This document shows, piece by piece, positions 21,501 to 32,131 of a stretch of 64,000 bases of DNA; within the stretch, counting starts at the first letter, position 1, and each line of letters begins with the position of its first letter. The notes under the pieces are model-generated. The model searched no databases and had not been told where the DNA came from. It was given only the letters and a program-made list of their open reading frames with translations. The translations under genes and the position numbers were made by a program. Source of the stretch: Erodium maritimum (taxonomy: Eukaryota > Streptophyta > Magnoliopsida > Geraniales > Geraniaceae); contig OY997596.1 of NCBI GenBank assembly GCA_963921825.1, positions 37,191,932-37,255,931 on the forward strand, written 5' to 3'.

Positions 21501-22743
21501 TATATGATGAGCATTTCAACAAACCATCAGTTCACATTTTCGGGGCTTTGTACTCAAAATCTAACCTGGCATTTTTCTTCTTTGTGTTCCATTATCAGCA
21601 AATCTTTCTGTTTGTTTCTGGCTATAGAAGAAAACTCATCCTGTGCAATATAAAGGAAAAGAAAAAAAGAAATCAGAACTATTTCAGTGCAGACAGTCAC
21701 TTTTTTACATGTTACGGCTTCAACATGAAACCAAACCTGACATGTCTCTTCTTTCTCTTTCACTTCAGTAAACTTATTTTCAACAAACAAGGATTTCTCA
21801 TCCTGCAAGACATGAAGAAGGAAACAAAACAAAGTTCGATCACATTTCAATCGAACATCACAAACTTCACATTGTTACATCTTCACACTAAAAATATAAC
21901 ATTACATGGTTCTCAAGTAATTCCCATTCTGGAGTTTTAACATCAAGTATACAACCCCAAAAAAGGAAAATATGAAGCAATGGTAATAACGAACATTTCA
22001 ACAAACACCTAGTGTGCACTTCACTACTCCAACTACAAATCCCACTTCCAGAAATGAAACATGAATTTTAGCTGCAGTTCAGATGAACATTTCAACGAAC
22101 ACCTATACTACAATCACAAAATCCCCCAAACCAACATGTATTTTCAATTTGGCAGAGCAATTGAAGGTAAATGAAACACAGAAGCCACATAGAAGAAGTG
22201 AAACGTGAACTTCACCTTGTGCGAATTCAATTCAGGAACAAATGGGTGCTCCATATCATACGCGCGGCTCACAGGAACCCAGTGCAGCCTGTAAACCCTA
22301 CTAGATCCACCAACCCGTAGCGTATCGCCCTCCTTCAAAGCCACAGTAGCTCCAGGCTCAATCTTCTTCTCCGAAACCCAAGTTCCGTGCACTGAACCAA
22401 ACCAAGAACCCGTCAAGAAACAAAAACACCCAAGCCCTTTTATTCTGATTTTGCGCGGAAATTAGGTACCTGATGATAAATCCATGACAGAGAGGCTCTG
22501 CGAAGAGGGCTTGGAGTTGATCTGGAGGTGGAATCTACTGATGCTGGGGTGGGTCAAGACGATGCTGCAATCGGGGTGGCGTCCGACGGTCAAGATTTCT
22601 TCGTAACCTCCGGCGGCTGGCGATGGCGGCGGTTTGTCGATGACGAAGATGTTCTTGAGAATCGAGCCGTTCTTGAGGACGGTAAATACTGGGATCTTCT
22701 TTTCTTCTTCGTTGACTTTTTCATCTTCGTTCATGGAAGCCAT
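18596..22743 (-). CDS. PS1: PARALLEL SPINDLE 1-like protein (FHA and PIN domains)
   Basis: Nine exons on the minus strand join in frame to 1022 aa: 22743-22470, 22391-22216, 21802-21737, 21640-21566, 21472-21386, 21264-19600, 19518-19383, 19271-18928 and 18841-18596. An FHA domain spans about residues 20-130, with GR at 54-55, SISRFH at 67-72 and HGTWV at 93-97. A long acidic linker follows. The C-terminal PIN domain starts near 790 and keeps four acidic positions: D797 (VVDTGTLL), E830 (LRELH), D907 (EDNIVEL) and D931 (LLSNDVT). This FHA-linker-PIN order is that of Arabidopsis PS1, which sets spindle orientation in male meiosis II; its loss gives unreduced pollen. As I recall it, the Arabidopsis protein is longer, so the linker is shorter here. 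The linker carries four KEN tripeptides (483, 509, 606, 654) and an internal repeat. Exons 3-5 look like tandem duplicates. The first ATG is at 22743, with a second in frame at 22734. No stop breaks the model. Confidence 0.9.
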
Positions 22744-22824
22744 AGCCAAGTAGTGGTGTTGGAGAGAGAGGAGCTGAGAAGGTATGGCCTTTTGAGGGTT
22801 ATATCAGTTTGAATTTGGCAAAAG

Positions 22825-22835
22825 TGACCGTTGCA
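22825..22835 (-). promoter_or_regulatory. Candidate MSA (mitosis-specific activator) element upstream of PS1
   Basis: Read on the gene strand this is TGCAACGGTCA, about 82 bp before the ATG. The plant MSA consensus is TCYAACGGYYA, bound by three-repeat MYB (MYB3R) factors in G2/M genes. Ten of eleven positions fit, including the whole AACGG core. The match is short and could be chance, but position and gene identity suit it. Confidence 0.45.
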
Positions 22836-23044
22836 TTTTCTTTTCATTCTGCAACGTCTCTCTTTTTTAAAACAACAAAATAATTGTATTCTAGTTTAGT
22901 TTGAAAAAGAAACTTTAGTTTGTCCAAAATTAATTGGTCCCAATAGAAATGCACAATTTTCTAATTTAATCTTTTTAAAACAAATTTTCTAGTTTAATTT
23001 GCTAAGAAAGAAGTAATGGAAACATTAATTTCGATAGGTTTAAT

Positions 23045-26000
23045 AACGAGTTTGTCCTCTCCTTTGACTCTGCCAGAACCCCCAAGACCTAGATGTCGCG
23101 GATGCCTTTGGCGGCGGCTCTTCTCTTTTTCTTTCTCCGATCTATTGCCTCCTATGGATTACTTTGCCTATTTTCGTCTAGAATAAATAGTATGTTCATC
23201 TATTTTGGGGTTTATGTCGGTAAATCCCCCGATTTCGGATCGATTTGATCGTCTTTTTATTTCTTTTGCAAGGTTCAAAGTCGATGCTACTATGAAACTA
23301 TTCTCCGGTGGGTTGTGGAGGCCAGAGGTATTGGTGGGTGACCATATGGGAGCTCATCTATCCCGTGGTTTGGGTAGCATCATCAACAAGATAGAGCCAT
23401 GGTTTGGAGCTTATCTATCTTGTGGTTTGGAACAATCCTGATTTTCAGGATAATGGTTATTCGAATTCGAATTTAAATCCTTACTCTCCTGCAGATACAA
23501 ATCTACCTACTTTCTTGGATAGAGATCTAGAGGCCTACTCTAGTAGAAACTCTGTTGTGAAAGACTCGGTTGAAAAGTCATTAGCACACACTCCAACTTC
23601 GGACAAGATTCGTTCCCAAAATTTGCGTGAGCCGCACGCTTCCTCTTTTTTTTTCCTTTAGCTTAAAAAAATCGTTGTGGACTTAAGAAAGGGAAGGCTC
23701 CTACGATTGTTCTCTACCAAGCCACAACTAAAAGCTACATGTTACATAAATATATAGAGTCCGGAAGGAGAGATTGGGATTACGTTAAAGAGGTGGATTA
23801 TAAGGCACTCGAATCAGGTGAATTAGTATTCGAACAATTCAATAACCTTGATCAGAACTGGAGGAGAAGATTGATTTATGTGATGATGAATCCTATGTAT
23901 TTGAGGATCTCTGCGATGTTGAGGAATTGGATTCGTTGAGTCCAATTCCACCTTTGCTTCTCACAAATTAAGATATGATATTCCTCTCAGGGAATGTGAG
24001 AGGAACCAACTCCTCCCATAAGAGGAGGAGTATTAGGTTTGTTGTACTAAAGGAAAGACCTGACTGTGTTTTTTTTGCAAGAAACTAAAATAGATTTGAT
24101 CTCTCAGACCTTCTTGAGTGAATGTGGCTTTTCTAGGGAATGAGAATTTGTTTTTGCTCCTACAATTGGTGCTTCTAGGGTCTGTTAATTGTCTAGCAAA
24201 AGAGTATATTCACTAAAATTTTGTGTACCATTATGCATAACATCATCATTTGGTTCGGTCAGGTCAGTTGTTCTCATACTTCGATTTCTTTATTGGACAT
24301 ATATGGTTCCTCTAACATTTCAGAGAGAAAAGAGTTATGGGATACTATCAGAAGCTATGCTGAGCAGTTGGGGGACAGTGTATTATTTTTTGGAGACTTC
24401 AATTCAGTTTTGTATTCAAAAGAAAGGAGAAACTATATGTTTTCTAAGGTAAATAGGTTGAATTTTCAAGAATTCATTCTTGATTTAGGCCTTGTTGATA
24501 TGCTCCTAGAAGGGACCAAGTTTACATGGTACGAGACATGTTTTAAAGCATCCATAACAATTCGCTTATTGGTTTATCCTAACTTTCTATCAACATATGA
24601 TGATCTCTCCCAACATGGTTTGGGTAGATACTTGTCTGATCATAGGCCATTGTTCCTAGAGTCGAAATATATTAATTGGGGGGGCGAAACCTTTCAAGTT
24701 TTTGAACATATGCTTAGAACACACGACTTGTAAACTCATTCTCAATATTCTTTGGAATTCTTATGCATGTACATGTTCAGTGAGTTATAGAATATGGTTC
24801 AAATTTAAATGCATGAGGTTTGTTTTGAAGAAGTGGACTGAAGAGATTTTTGGTCTTGTAGATCATGATATAGTCATGTTAAGCTTGGATATTGAGAAGA
24901 GTGATGCTATCCTATATGAGAGAGATCTTACTGATGATGTCTCTAGATCCTTACTGAAAGTGGAGCTGATTAATCAACAGAAGGTCTTGGCAAGAATTTG
25001 GTGTCAAAATTCAAGATCTCGGTGGTTTAAGAAAGGGGATACTTGTTCAAAATAATTTCAGAGGGTAGCCAATTACAAAGGCTCATGTAATAGGCTCGCA
25101 TTATTTAATTAGGGATGGGGATAATATTTTATCTGATCCGGTGGATATCAAAGAACACCCTGCTTCTCATTTCGCGGCTAGATTCTCGGAGCCTGTAGCT
25201 ATAAGATTAGGCTTACCTCCTCTGCCTTTTCAGCGTTTGACATAGCTAGATAAAAATGCTTTGGAATCTGATTTCACTATGAAGGAAATAAGACAGTCAG
25301 TTGTTGATTGTGGAGGTGAGAAATCTCCAGTACCTAACGGGCATGTAATGTACTAGCACCATGTACATAAAATCGTATATGTATTGAATCGGCAGTTGGA
25401 GAACCTGAAAAGGAGTCAGTGTCAGAATTCGACAAAACCCTAGCATTTTTTTGGGTGAAAACGATCATCCAGGGTCATTTGGAGGGTCAAATTTGCACTT
25501 TTAGATTCTGGGTATTTATTTCCTTTTTGTTTTTGGGTTTTCTGATTTCCTTTATTCGTATTAAGACTTTAGGATTACTTTCCTTATGGTTTAGGGTTTA
25601 GTTTTAGGGTTTAGGACGTTGGTGTTTAGGGTTTATAAACACACGAAGCTTTGATTATAAATCTGTTTTTTAGAATTATAAACATTGTACCAGCAATTGT
25701 GTGTGTATTGTACTATCACCTGTGTGTGTATTGTACCAGTACCATGCGTGCGCTATCGTCACCACGCACGCGTGCGAAACGACATGTGTCGCCTTCATGT
25801 GAGTTTGTAGTTTGCACAATAATGAACAAACCACCCTTATTGTGCAAATTGTGAACTCACAAGAAGACTACACGTGTAATTTTCGCGCGCGCGTAATGCT
25901 GGTAGCGCGCGTGTGGTGTTGGTAGCGTGCACATGGTATTGATAGTGTGCGTGCGTAGTGCTGGTACCCCTCACAAACAGGTGCTGGTACAACACACACG

Positions 26001-26426
26001 GGTGCTGGTACAATACACACACATGTGCTGGTACAATACACACACAAGTGTTGGTATACTGTTTATTAATTCACAAAAACTAATTTACAATCAAAGACTC
26101 GTCCTAATACAGTAAGTAAAGTAATCTCAAAGCCTTAATTCGAAAAAAGGAAACCAGAAAACCCTAAAAAAAATTAATCGTTTGGAATCTAAAAGTACAA
26201 TGTTGACCCTTTAGATGACCTCGGATGGCTTTAAGAAGGTGATTAGTTAAGCAGTTTGAAATTTGAAAATTCCCTTTTTGGTGAATCGTATGTATAACCT
26301 ATTGAACTTCTTTTTTTTTGATGATTTTGTGAATTTTTTCTATGCATTTCACTTTTGACTTCTGGATTTTTCTATACCAAGGATATTGTGGGGTTACAGG
26401 AAAGTTAGTATTCTAAATAATTTGAA
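23045..26426 (+). mobile_element. Decayed LINE with ORF1 and endonuclease/RT fragments, interrupted by a foldback element
   Basis: ORF1-like text lies at about 23100-23940. ORF2 starts near 23973 with a peptide like the usual plant LINE opening (LSGNVRG, then HKRRSIR). The endonuclease is clear at 24221-24733: FFGDFNSVL, and SDHRPLF near its end, the Asp/His motif of AP-type LINE endonucleases. Downstream fragments reach WFKKGDT (about 25020) and KSPVPNG (about 25324-25344), the standard entry to the reverse transcriptase. There a large palindromic element interrupts it. LINE-like DDFVNFFYAFH text resumes near 26320. Frameshifts and stops occur throughout, and most of the reverse transcriptase is absent. 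Confidence 0.75.
25345..26300. mobile_element. Large foldback (palindromic) element inside the LINE
   Basis: Two arms of roughly 430-450 bases are inverted copies around a centre near 25838. The left arm runs from about 25390 to 25832 and the right arm from about 25845 to 26270. Matching landmarks include TTTGATTATAAATC against TTTGATTGTAAATT, and repeated ATTGTACCAGCA against TGCTGGTACAAT units. The centre reads TAGTTTGCACAATAA, a short spacer with AACAAACCACCC, then TTATTGTGCAAATTGTGAA. That is the terminal core of the MITE at 945-1435 placed back to back, so the palindrome may be two fused copies. It separates two parts of one LINE reading region. Confidence 0.7.
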
Positions 26427-26845
26427 GGGTTATGTTCATCTCACTACCCCAACTATGTGGTTTTTTTTCATCTCACTACCCTAACTATTTTTTGTGGCAC
26501 CTCACTACCCTAGAATGCATTTTTTTTCAATTTCATACCCGCCGACAATTTGCCATCCATTTTTGGATGAAAACACTTAAAAAGTCCATAACAATCAAAT
26601 TTTCAAAAACATGCCATTGGTTTTCAAAATTTCTTTAAAAAATCAGTTTTTAATGTCACAAAAATGCATTCTAGGGTAGTAAGGTGCCACAAAAAATGAA
26701 TTATAGGGTAGTGAGGTGCCACAAAAAATAGTTAGGGTATGAAAGTGAAAAAAGACATTCTAGGGTAGTGAGGTGCCACAAAAAATAGTTAGGGTAGTGA
26801 GATGAAAAAAACCACATAATTAGAGTAGTGAGATGAAAATATCCC
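26427..26845. mobile_element. Mutator-like MITE, copy 1, with 9-bp target duplication
   Basis: The ends are inverted repeats over more than 90 bases, each containing TTCATCTCACTACCCTAACT and GTGGCACCTCACTACCCTAG. Flanking 9-mers TAATTTGAA (26418-26426) and TAATTTTAA (26846-26854) match at eight of nine positions. Termini begin GGGTTATGTTC or GGGATATTTTC. No coding capacity. Confidence 0.8.
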
Positions 26846-26854
26846 TAATTTTAA

Positions 26855-27168
26855 ATGTATACCCATCTCCGTCCCATATTTCTTTTGCTTTTCTGGGAAG
26901 ACAATGATGATTTAATACTTACATTGTTTTGTATTTTGGTATCTACTAACGCTACAAGTGATGCTTTGAATTAGGGTTTCTTTGAATCCATTGAATATGA
27001 TACTTTGTCTATTTTTTTTTCGTATGTGGCTTACACTGACATTCCTTTGCCCGTCTATGTGAGGTTGATGCTTTTCATATTGTGCCCATGGTTATTCTAT
27101 TGCGTGCTTTTTTTCCATGGTATTTGACTGTTTCTTTTCTGATTCTGATATAATGCATGTAAAGAAGA
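26855..27168. other. AT-rich spacer
   Basis: No gene or element recognised between the first and second Mutator-like MITEs. Confidence 0.6.
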
Positions 27169-27177
27169 TTAAAATTA

Positions 27178-29569
27178 GGGTAATTTTTTTTGATAGGCGA
27201 AAAATTTATTAGGCAAACGTTCTACAAAATGGTAAAAACGATGCAAGAAAAACAATCCTTCAAATGACCTTTTCCCCAAACCGATACAAGCAAAAAGCAA
27301 ACTAAAAAACAAAACAGAACAGGCAAGCAAACTAAAAGAGCACCGCCCTCCTTGCCTACTTCCTATCTGGATTCAAGCAGAGAAATCGGTTAGAAACCGC
27401 AACAGGAGTTGAACTTCCTGAAGACATTTCCGGAATAACCTCAATCTCGCTATCCTCGACGTCCTCCTCAACCTCAACCTGCTGTGGAGGTTCCAGACCT
27501 GAGAAGTTAGCAACATCCCTTTTCACAAATCGCTTCCTAAAGTTCCACGTTCCATCTTTACTTTGTTTAGCAATATCAATAGTGAAGCTTCCCGCTAGAC
27601 CCCCTTTATCAGCCGAAGTTTTGGCTCGTGTCTGGTAAAAAATAGTTGGAGGAACTGTCTTTTTTGGATGACCACGTTTCTTTGGAACCTCTATGGGAAA
27701 ACTTTTATTACTCAGAAGAATGTCTTTCCACGGACTTCCGTCTTGATCCACAAAGGTTCCACCGTCAACTACCACCGCAGGTATTTGCGTACCCGACATG
27801 CCAAGTTGGACTTGAGACGTATTAACCACGGGCCCATCCTTAGTCGAGCTTAAACCCTCCAGCCCAGTCGAAGATAAGCCCTCACCTACAGACAAATCTG
27901 TATCGATGCGTTTGAAAACGTTAAAAGGACTCGGGTCCTTTGGAGCACCAGAAAGTGGGCCACCAATTGACCCAGTACTTACACCTACTGCTGGATCAGG
28001 CCTAAGTTGAACCTGTCCTGCTTCAAACGGCCCAATTGTACATGGCCCGTTTACTACACCATCCAACTTCGTCCCAGTACTTGGGTTCTGATAACCGGGC
28101 ATGCGCAGCGACGAAGAAGGAATTGTCCCTGTAATCTCGCCTGATAACTTCGTCCCATTCAAAAACAAATCCGCTGCGAACGATTTTCCTTGATTAGCGA
28201 TCCCCTGAATCGCGGGATTGACATCTGCAACTGGAGGTAGCATCGCAGATTGAGGGCGAGGAAACTCACCGGACGCCTGTGCCAGCAACGGATCCTCTGT
28301 CGGCCGACGAGGCATAGTGTCTGCAACCTCACAATTCACCAGTTGCAACTCCAGGGACTCCGACCCAGCGTGTACAGACCCCTCATTCCGATCAAAAACC
28401 TTACTCGTTTTCACAACACCTACACTCTGTTTTACGTGCAGAATTTCTCGCCACCGGTGACATACCTCATGGACTTTCCTGGACGCGCAAGAGATAAAAA
28501 TAAGGAATAACCATTAAACTTGAAACCATTGTAAGTTTCAATGGCTTGACGAGCCGATGTCGGGGACGCAAACTCTGCAAAACCGAAAATCCGTCATTTC
28601 CTATTAGGCTTCTTAATCACAGATACAACTTTTACCTCCACGAACGACATCAATGTGCTACGAACCCGCTCAACAGTGATTCCCCAGGATAGATTGTACA
28701 AAAAAATCGAGCATCCATCCCCAATCGTATCAGCTTCAACGAGTTCTCCTGACTGTACCTGCGTATTCTGACCGGCGTCGGAGGGAGTACGTCCAAACCT
28801 GTGCTCCTTCTCCACAGCTTCAGATTGTTTTTGATCTCCACCAGCATTTGAAACAGAGTCGAGACGCAAAACCTGGGCGTCCTTGCTCTGATTCGATGCG
28901 TGCAAACCAGAGAGCTTCACCTTAACCTTGGCCGGACGGTTCGCTGGTTGCTTCACGTCCACCTTGCCAAAAGCAGTTCTCTTCTTCCCCACCTTGCTAA
29001 CCGCAACTGTGCCGGCAACAATGGAGCGGTACTCCTTGTATAAGGTGAGCAGCTTTGTGCAGAACGGGAAAAAGGGCAACAGATCACCTTCAAACTCGCC
29101 GGAAAAATTCCGGCCAGCCGAGCAGTGAGAGCGTTTCATGTTGCTCACCTCAATATCCTAACTATTAATTTTTTTCACCTCAATACCCTAACTATTTTTA
29201 GTGGCACCTCAATACCTTATAATGCTAATTTTTTTTCACCTCAATACCCTAACTATTTTTTGTGGCACCTTACTACCCTAAAATGCATTTTTGTGGCACC
29301 TCACTACCCTATAATGCATTTTTATGACATTAAAAACTGATTTTCTAAAGAAAATTTGAAAACCAATAGCATGGTTTTAAAATTTTGATTGTTAGTGAGT
29401 GGTATTATGGACTTTTTAAGTGTTTTCATCCAAAAATGGATGACAAATTGACGACGGGTATCAAAGTGAAAAAAAAAATGCATTCTAGGATATTGAGGTG
29501 CCACTAAAAATAGTTAGGGTATTAAGGTGAAAAAAATTAATAGTTAAGGTATTGAGGTGAAAATTACCC
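27178..29569. mobile_element. Mutator-like MITE, copy 2, split by an RRM retroposon
   Basis: The outer flanks carry an identical 9-bp duplication, TTAAAATTA, at 27169-27177 and 29570-29578. The left MITE end is reduced to GGGTAATTTT at 27178-27187. The RRM retroposon follows, and the MITE resumes near 29143 with CTCACCTCAATATCC and runs to AAAATTACCC at 29569. Without the insert the MITE is about 440 bp, close to copy 1 in size and layout. The target duplication shows that the two pieces are one insertion. Confidence 0.8.
27183..29142 (-). mobile_element. RRM-encoding, ORF2-less retroposon, copy 1
   Basis: Read on the minus strand, an ATG at 29139 lies within about five bases of the 5' junction. 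The product resembles RRM-type LINE ORF1 proteins: a conserved N-terminus (AGRNFS, PFFPFCTKLL, YKEYRSI), an RRM with IFLYNLSWG and FGFAEFAS, a GHPKK basic patch with VPPTIFYQTRAKTSADKG, and a C-terminus ending NRFLCLNPDRK at 27356. One in-frame TGA falls just before the RRM's FGFAEF stretch, and a frame change follows before 28414. After the stop there is only about 165 bases of 3' UTR, then AATAAATTTTTCGCCTATC and an A run. No endonuclease or reverse transcriptase is present. Confidence 0.75.
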
Positions 29570-29578
29570 TTAAAATTA

Positions 29579-30165
29579 TGATATGGGTTTTATACTCTAG
29601 GGTAGCTCATGCATGCTTCAATTACTTGCAACTCGACCAAGAGGTTTAATGTTCGCTCTTAGGGCCTTTTTTTTTCTTTTCTTTTTTTTGGAGTCAATAT
29701 GGGCTTACTTCAACATTTTCTTAGAATGTAAATGTTGTTGGCAAAAATAAATAAGATGATAGATCAACATGAGGATGATTGTCAGCATTGGACTTGAATA
29801 TCTGGGAAAACAAGGAAATTAAGGTTTGAATCTAATTGAATCTTGTCCTAAAATGGCTTAGCCCTCATTCTTCTCTCCTACAATTTTCTCCGTAAACAAC
29901 CATGCATAGACAATATTAATTTTTGTTTTATAATTATCTTTATTCCTCGTATTATTCAACTTGGTCATGTTTTTTGTAATTCTGTTTTTTTTATTCGAAG
30001 GCATATTATATTGCCAAATGAGGTAAAGCATCCTTTTTTTTTGCTTGATTTGACATTGATCATCTAACTATTTATGATATTGTTGTTGTATAATGAAGAA
30101 TAGGATCATTTCATGGTAGAGTTTGTAACATTAAACTGCTAATATTAACTCAGAAATACTGATTA
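29579..30165. other. AT-rich intergenic DNA
   Basis: No gene or element was recognised. It separates two oppositely oriented copies of the RRM retroposon. Confidence 0.6.
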
Positions 30166-30179
30166 TAAAAAACAAGTTT

Positions 30180-32120
30180 GTGAAGCCATGAAGCAGAAAC
30201 GCTCTCTAAAGGCTGGCCGGATCTTTTCTGCCGGCGACAGTGAAAATGTTGTACCTTTCTTCTCCTTCTGCTCAAATCTCTTGTCCCTGTACCGTGAGTA
30301 TCGATCTATATGCTGCCCTAGTGTTAGATCAATCAAAGAAACCAAGGAGAGACTTCGTGGAGGCTTTACAACACAACCATCTCACGCTGCGACCATTATC
30401 AGTCCGATGATCCCTGTCAAACAGAGCACTGAAGCTGCTCCAGCCACAACGAAGGGGAAGCTTTTGGATGAGGCTGTGACTGCTCCTCTCGATGCCTCTG
30501 TCCACAAGGAGGACGGAGATGTGGTTTCGGACGGAATTACAGACCGACGACGACGTACCGAAACCCAGATTGTGGATAGTGTAACGGAGGTGTATGTCTG
30601 AAACCTACCTTATCCTTTCTCGGAAGAGTCTTTCAAAGCCATGTTTCTCCCGTTCGGCGACATCGATTCCCTATCATTGTTGTCGAGACCAAATAAGAAA
30701 GGCTTCTTCTTCGGTTTCATTTGCTTTTCATCGCATGTTGCTGCTGCTCAGGCGATAGACACGTTGAATGGCTTCAAGCTAAATGGACACGTTCTTTTCG
30801 TAGCTTTCTCGCGGTGCTTTATACGAACTCCGGCGACTGGTTTAGGTGGTGAGGCAAAACAGAGCACTTGCTCTATTTTACGTCCTGAACCGGAAACTTG
30901 CCCTAGAGATTCTCGGCCTTCCGGTGAGGGACAGGTGCACCCTCGTGAGATCACCAGCACCCTGACAGCCTTACCTCTGCCGGCGATCACTCCTCCGCCG
31001 AGTTCTCAGGACGCCGTTGACCTGCAACACTCTGTTTCAGACGCCCCCGTTTCCGTCGTTGACTCCGTGGTTCAAGGGATGGTTTTTTCGAAAGAGAATC
31101 GTGCTTCGATTTCCAATCGCGTGGATTCGGGATTGACTCCACCGTTGATCACGGCATCTTCAGAGAAAATCTTGGACGCGATAATGATGCACGATACTGT
31201 CCCCTTGATTCAAGGGAAGACGAATCCAAAAGTGATCCCCATCTCGAATGGGTTTCCTTTTTTGACTCGATCTTCTCTGGTATCGGGAGGGATAACACAG
31301 GCAATCATGGTGGCTTCAGTTTCGTCTCCGAGAACGACACTGTTTCAAGACTTTGGGCTTGCGGATGGGCTTGGAGCTGGTGGGTCTGATCCAAATAATG
31401 GCATGGGTGTTGACCAGATCGAGGTGGGCCTTTACCCAGATGGAGTTGGGCCGGTTAGGGGTGGTTCAGATGTAAGCCCAATCACAAATACTGGACTGGT
31501 TCGTGAGGACCCAAGATTGGCTACCATCTTCAATCTTATTTAAGACCCGCTAGCTGTGGGATCGGTGGAAAATTCTCGGACTGTTGTACCGTTTCTGGAA
31601 ATCGGGCTGCAAGGAAGTCCATGGAAGGAAGCCTTGGAAAAACCGGCTGAACCAAAGAAACGTGGACATCCAAATAAGGGTCAGTCGAAGGTGATTGTTC
31701 CACCAACCGTAGTCTATCAGACAAGAGCTAGGACCTCTGCTGATAAAGGGGAAAAAATGGGACGCTTTTTTGTAGACGTTGCCAAAAAAGACTGTTCGGG
31801 TAAGTGGAGGTACAACTCGAAAGTTGGTCATAGACCTATTGACCTTTGTGCTTTGGCTCTTGAGAAGGACGCTGAGGATAGGAAGAACAAGGAGTTTGTG
31901 GAACCGACTTCGGAACTTGCTTTATCCCCTGTTCCGATTTCTAACCGTTTCACCTGTTTGAATCCGGATAGAAAGTAGGCATGACCTTTTTTGTCTTGTA
32001 TTTTATTTTTCGCTCTTTGGAGCTGGTAATGGTCTGAGGAAAGGATCTTTTTGGATCTTTTCTTGCTTCGTTCTATAGACTTATAGAACATTTGCTTAAT
32101 AAAAATTTTAGCCTATAAAA
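30180..32120 (+). mobile_element. RRM-encoding, ORF2-less retroposon, copy 2, with target duplication
   Basis: The unit is flanked by AAACAAGTTT, at about 30170-30179 before it and within 32120-32131 after the poly(A). It starts about eight bases before the ATG at 30188 and ends with AATAAAAATTTTAGCCTATA and an A tract. The 3' UTR after the stop at 31978 is about 140 bases. The whole unit is 1.9 kb and holds one reading region with no endonuclease or reverse transcriptase. Direct duplication and poly(A) show that it moved as a retroposon in this form. Confidence 0.8.
30188..31978 (+). pseudogene. RRM-domain ORF1-like protein of retroposon copy 2
   Basis: One frame runs 596 codons with two in-frame stops, TGA at 30599-30601 and TAA at 31541-31543, and no frameshift. 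The N-terminus has AGRIFSAG, VVPFFSFCSNLLSLYREYRSI and a basic stretch. The RRM follows: the RNP2-like strand VYV-stop-NLPYPF contains the TGA, and the RNP1-like strand is KKGFFFGFICF near residue 172. A long Ser/Pro/Thr-rich middle leads to GHPNKG, VPPTVVYQTRARTSADKG and a terminal NRFTCLNPDRK. Copy 1 shares the same blocks. RRM-bearing ORF1 proteins are known from plant LINEs such as the beet BNR family. It is probably an RNA-binding protein of the element. This copy is inactive unless the stops are read through. Confidence 0.75.
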
Positions 32121-32131
32121 AAAACAAGTTT

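Noticed and set aside
22744-22749. Upstream in-frame extension of PS1 from 22749
   Set aside because: The codon at 22749-22747 is TTG, not ATG. The first ATG in frame is at 22743.
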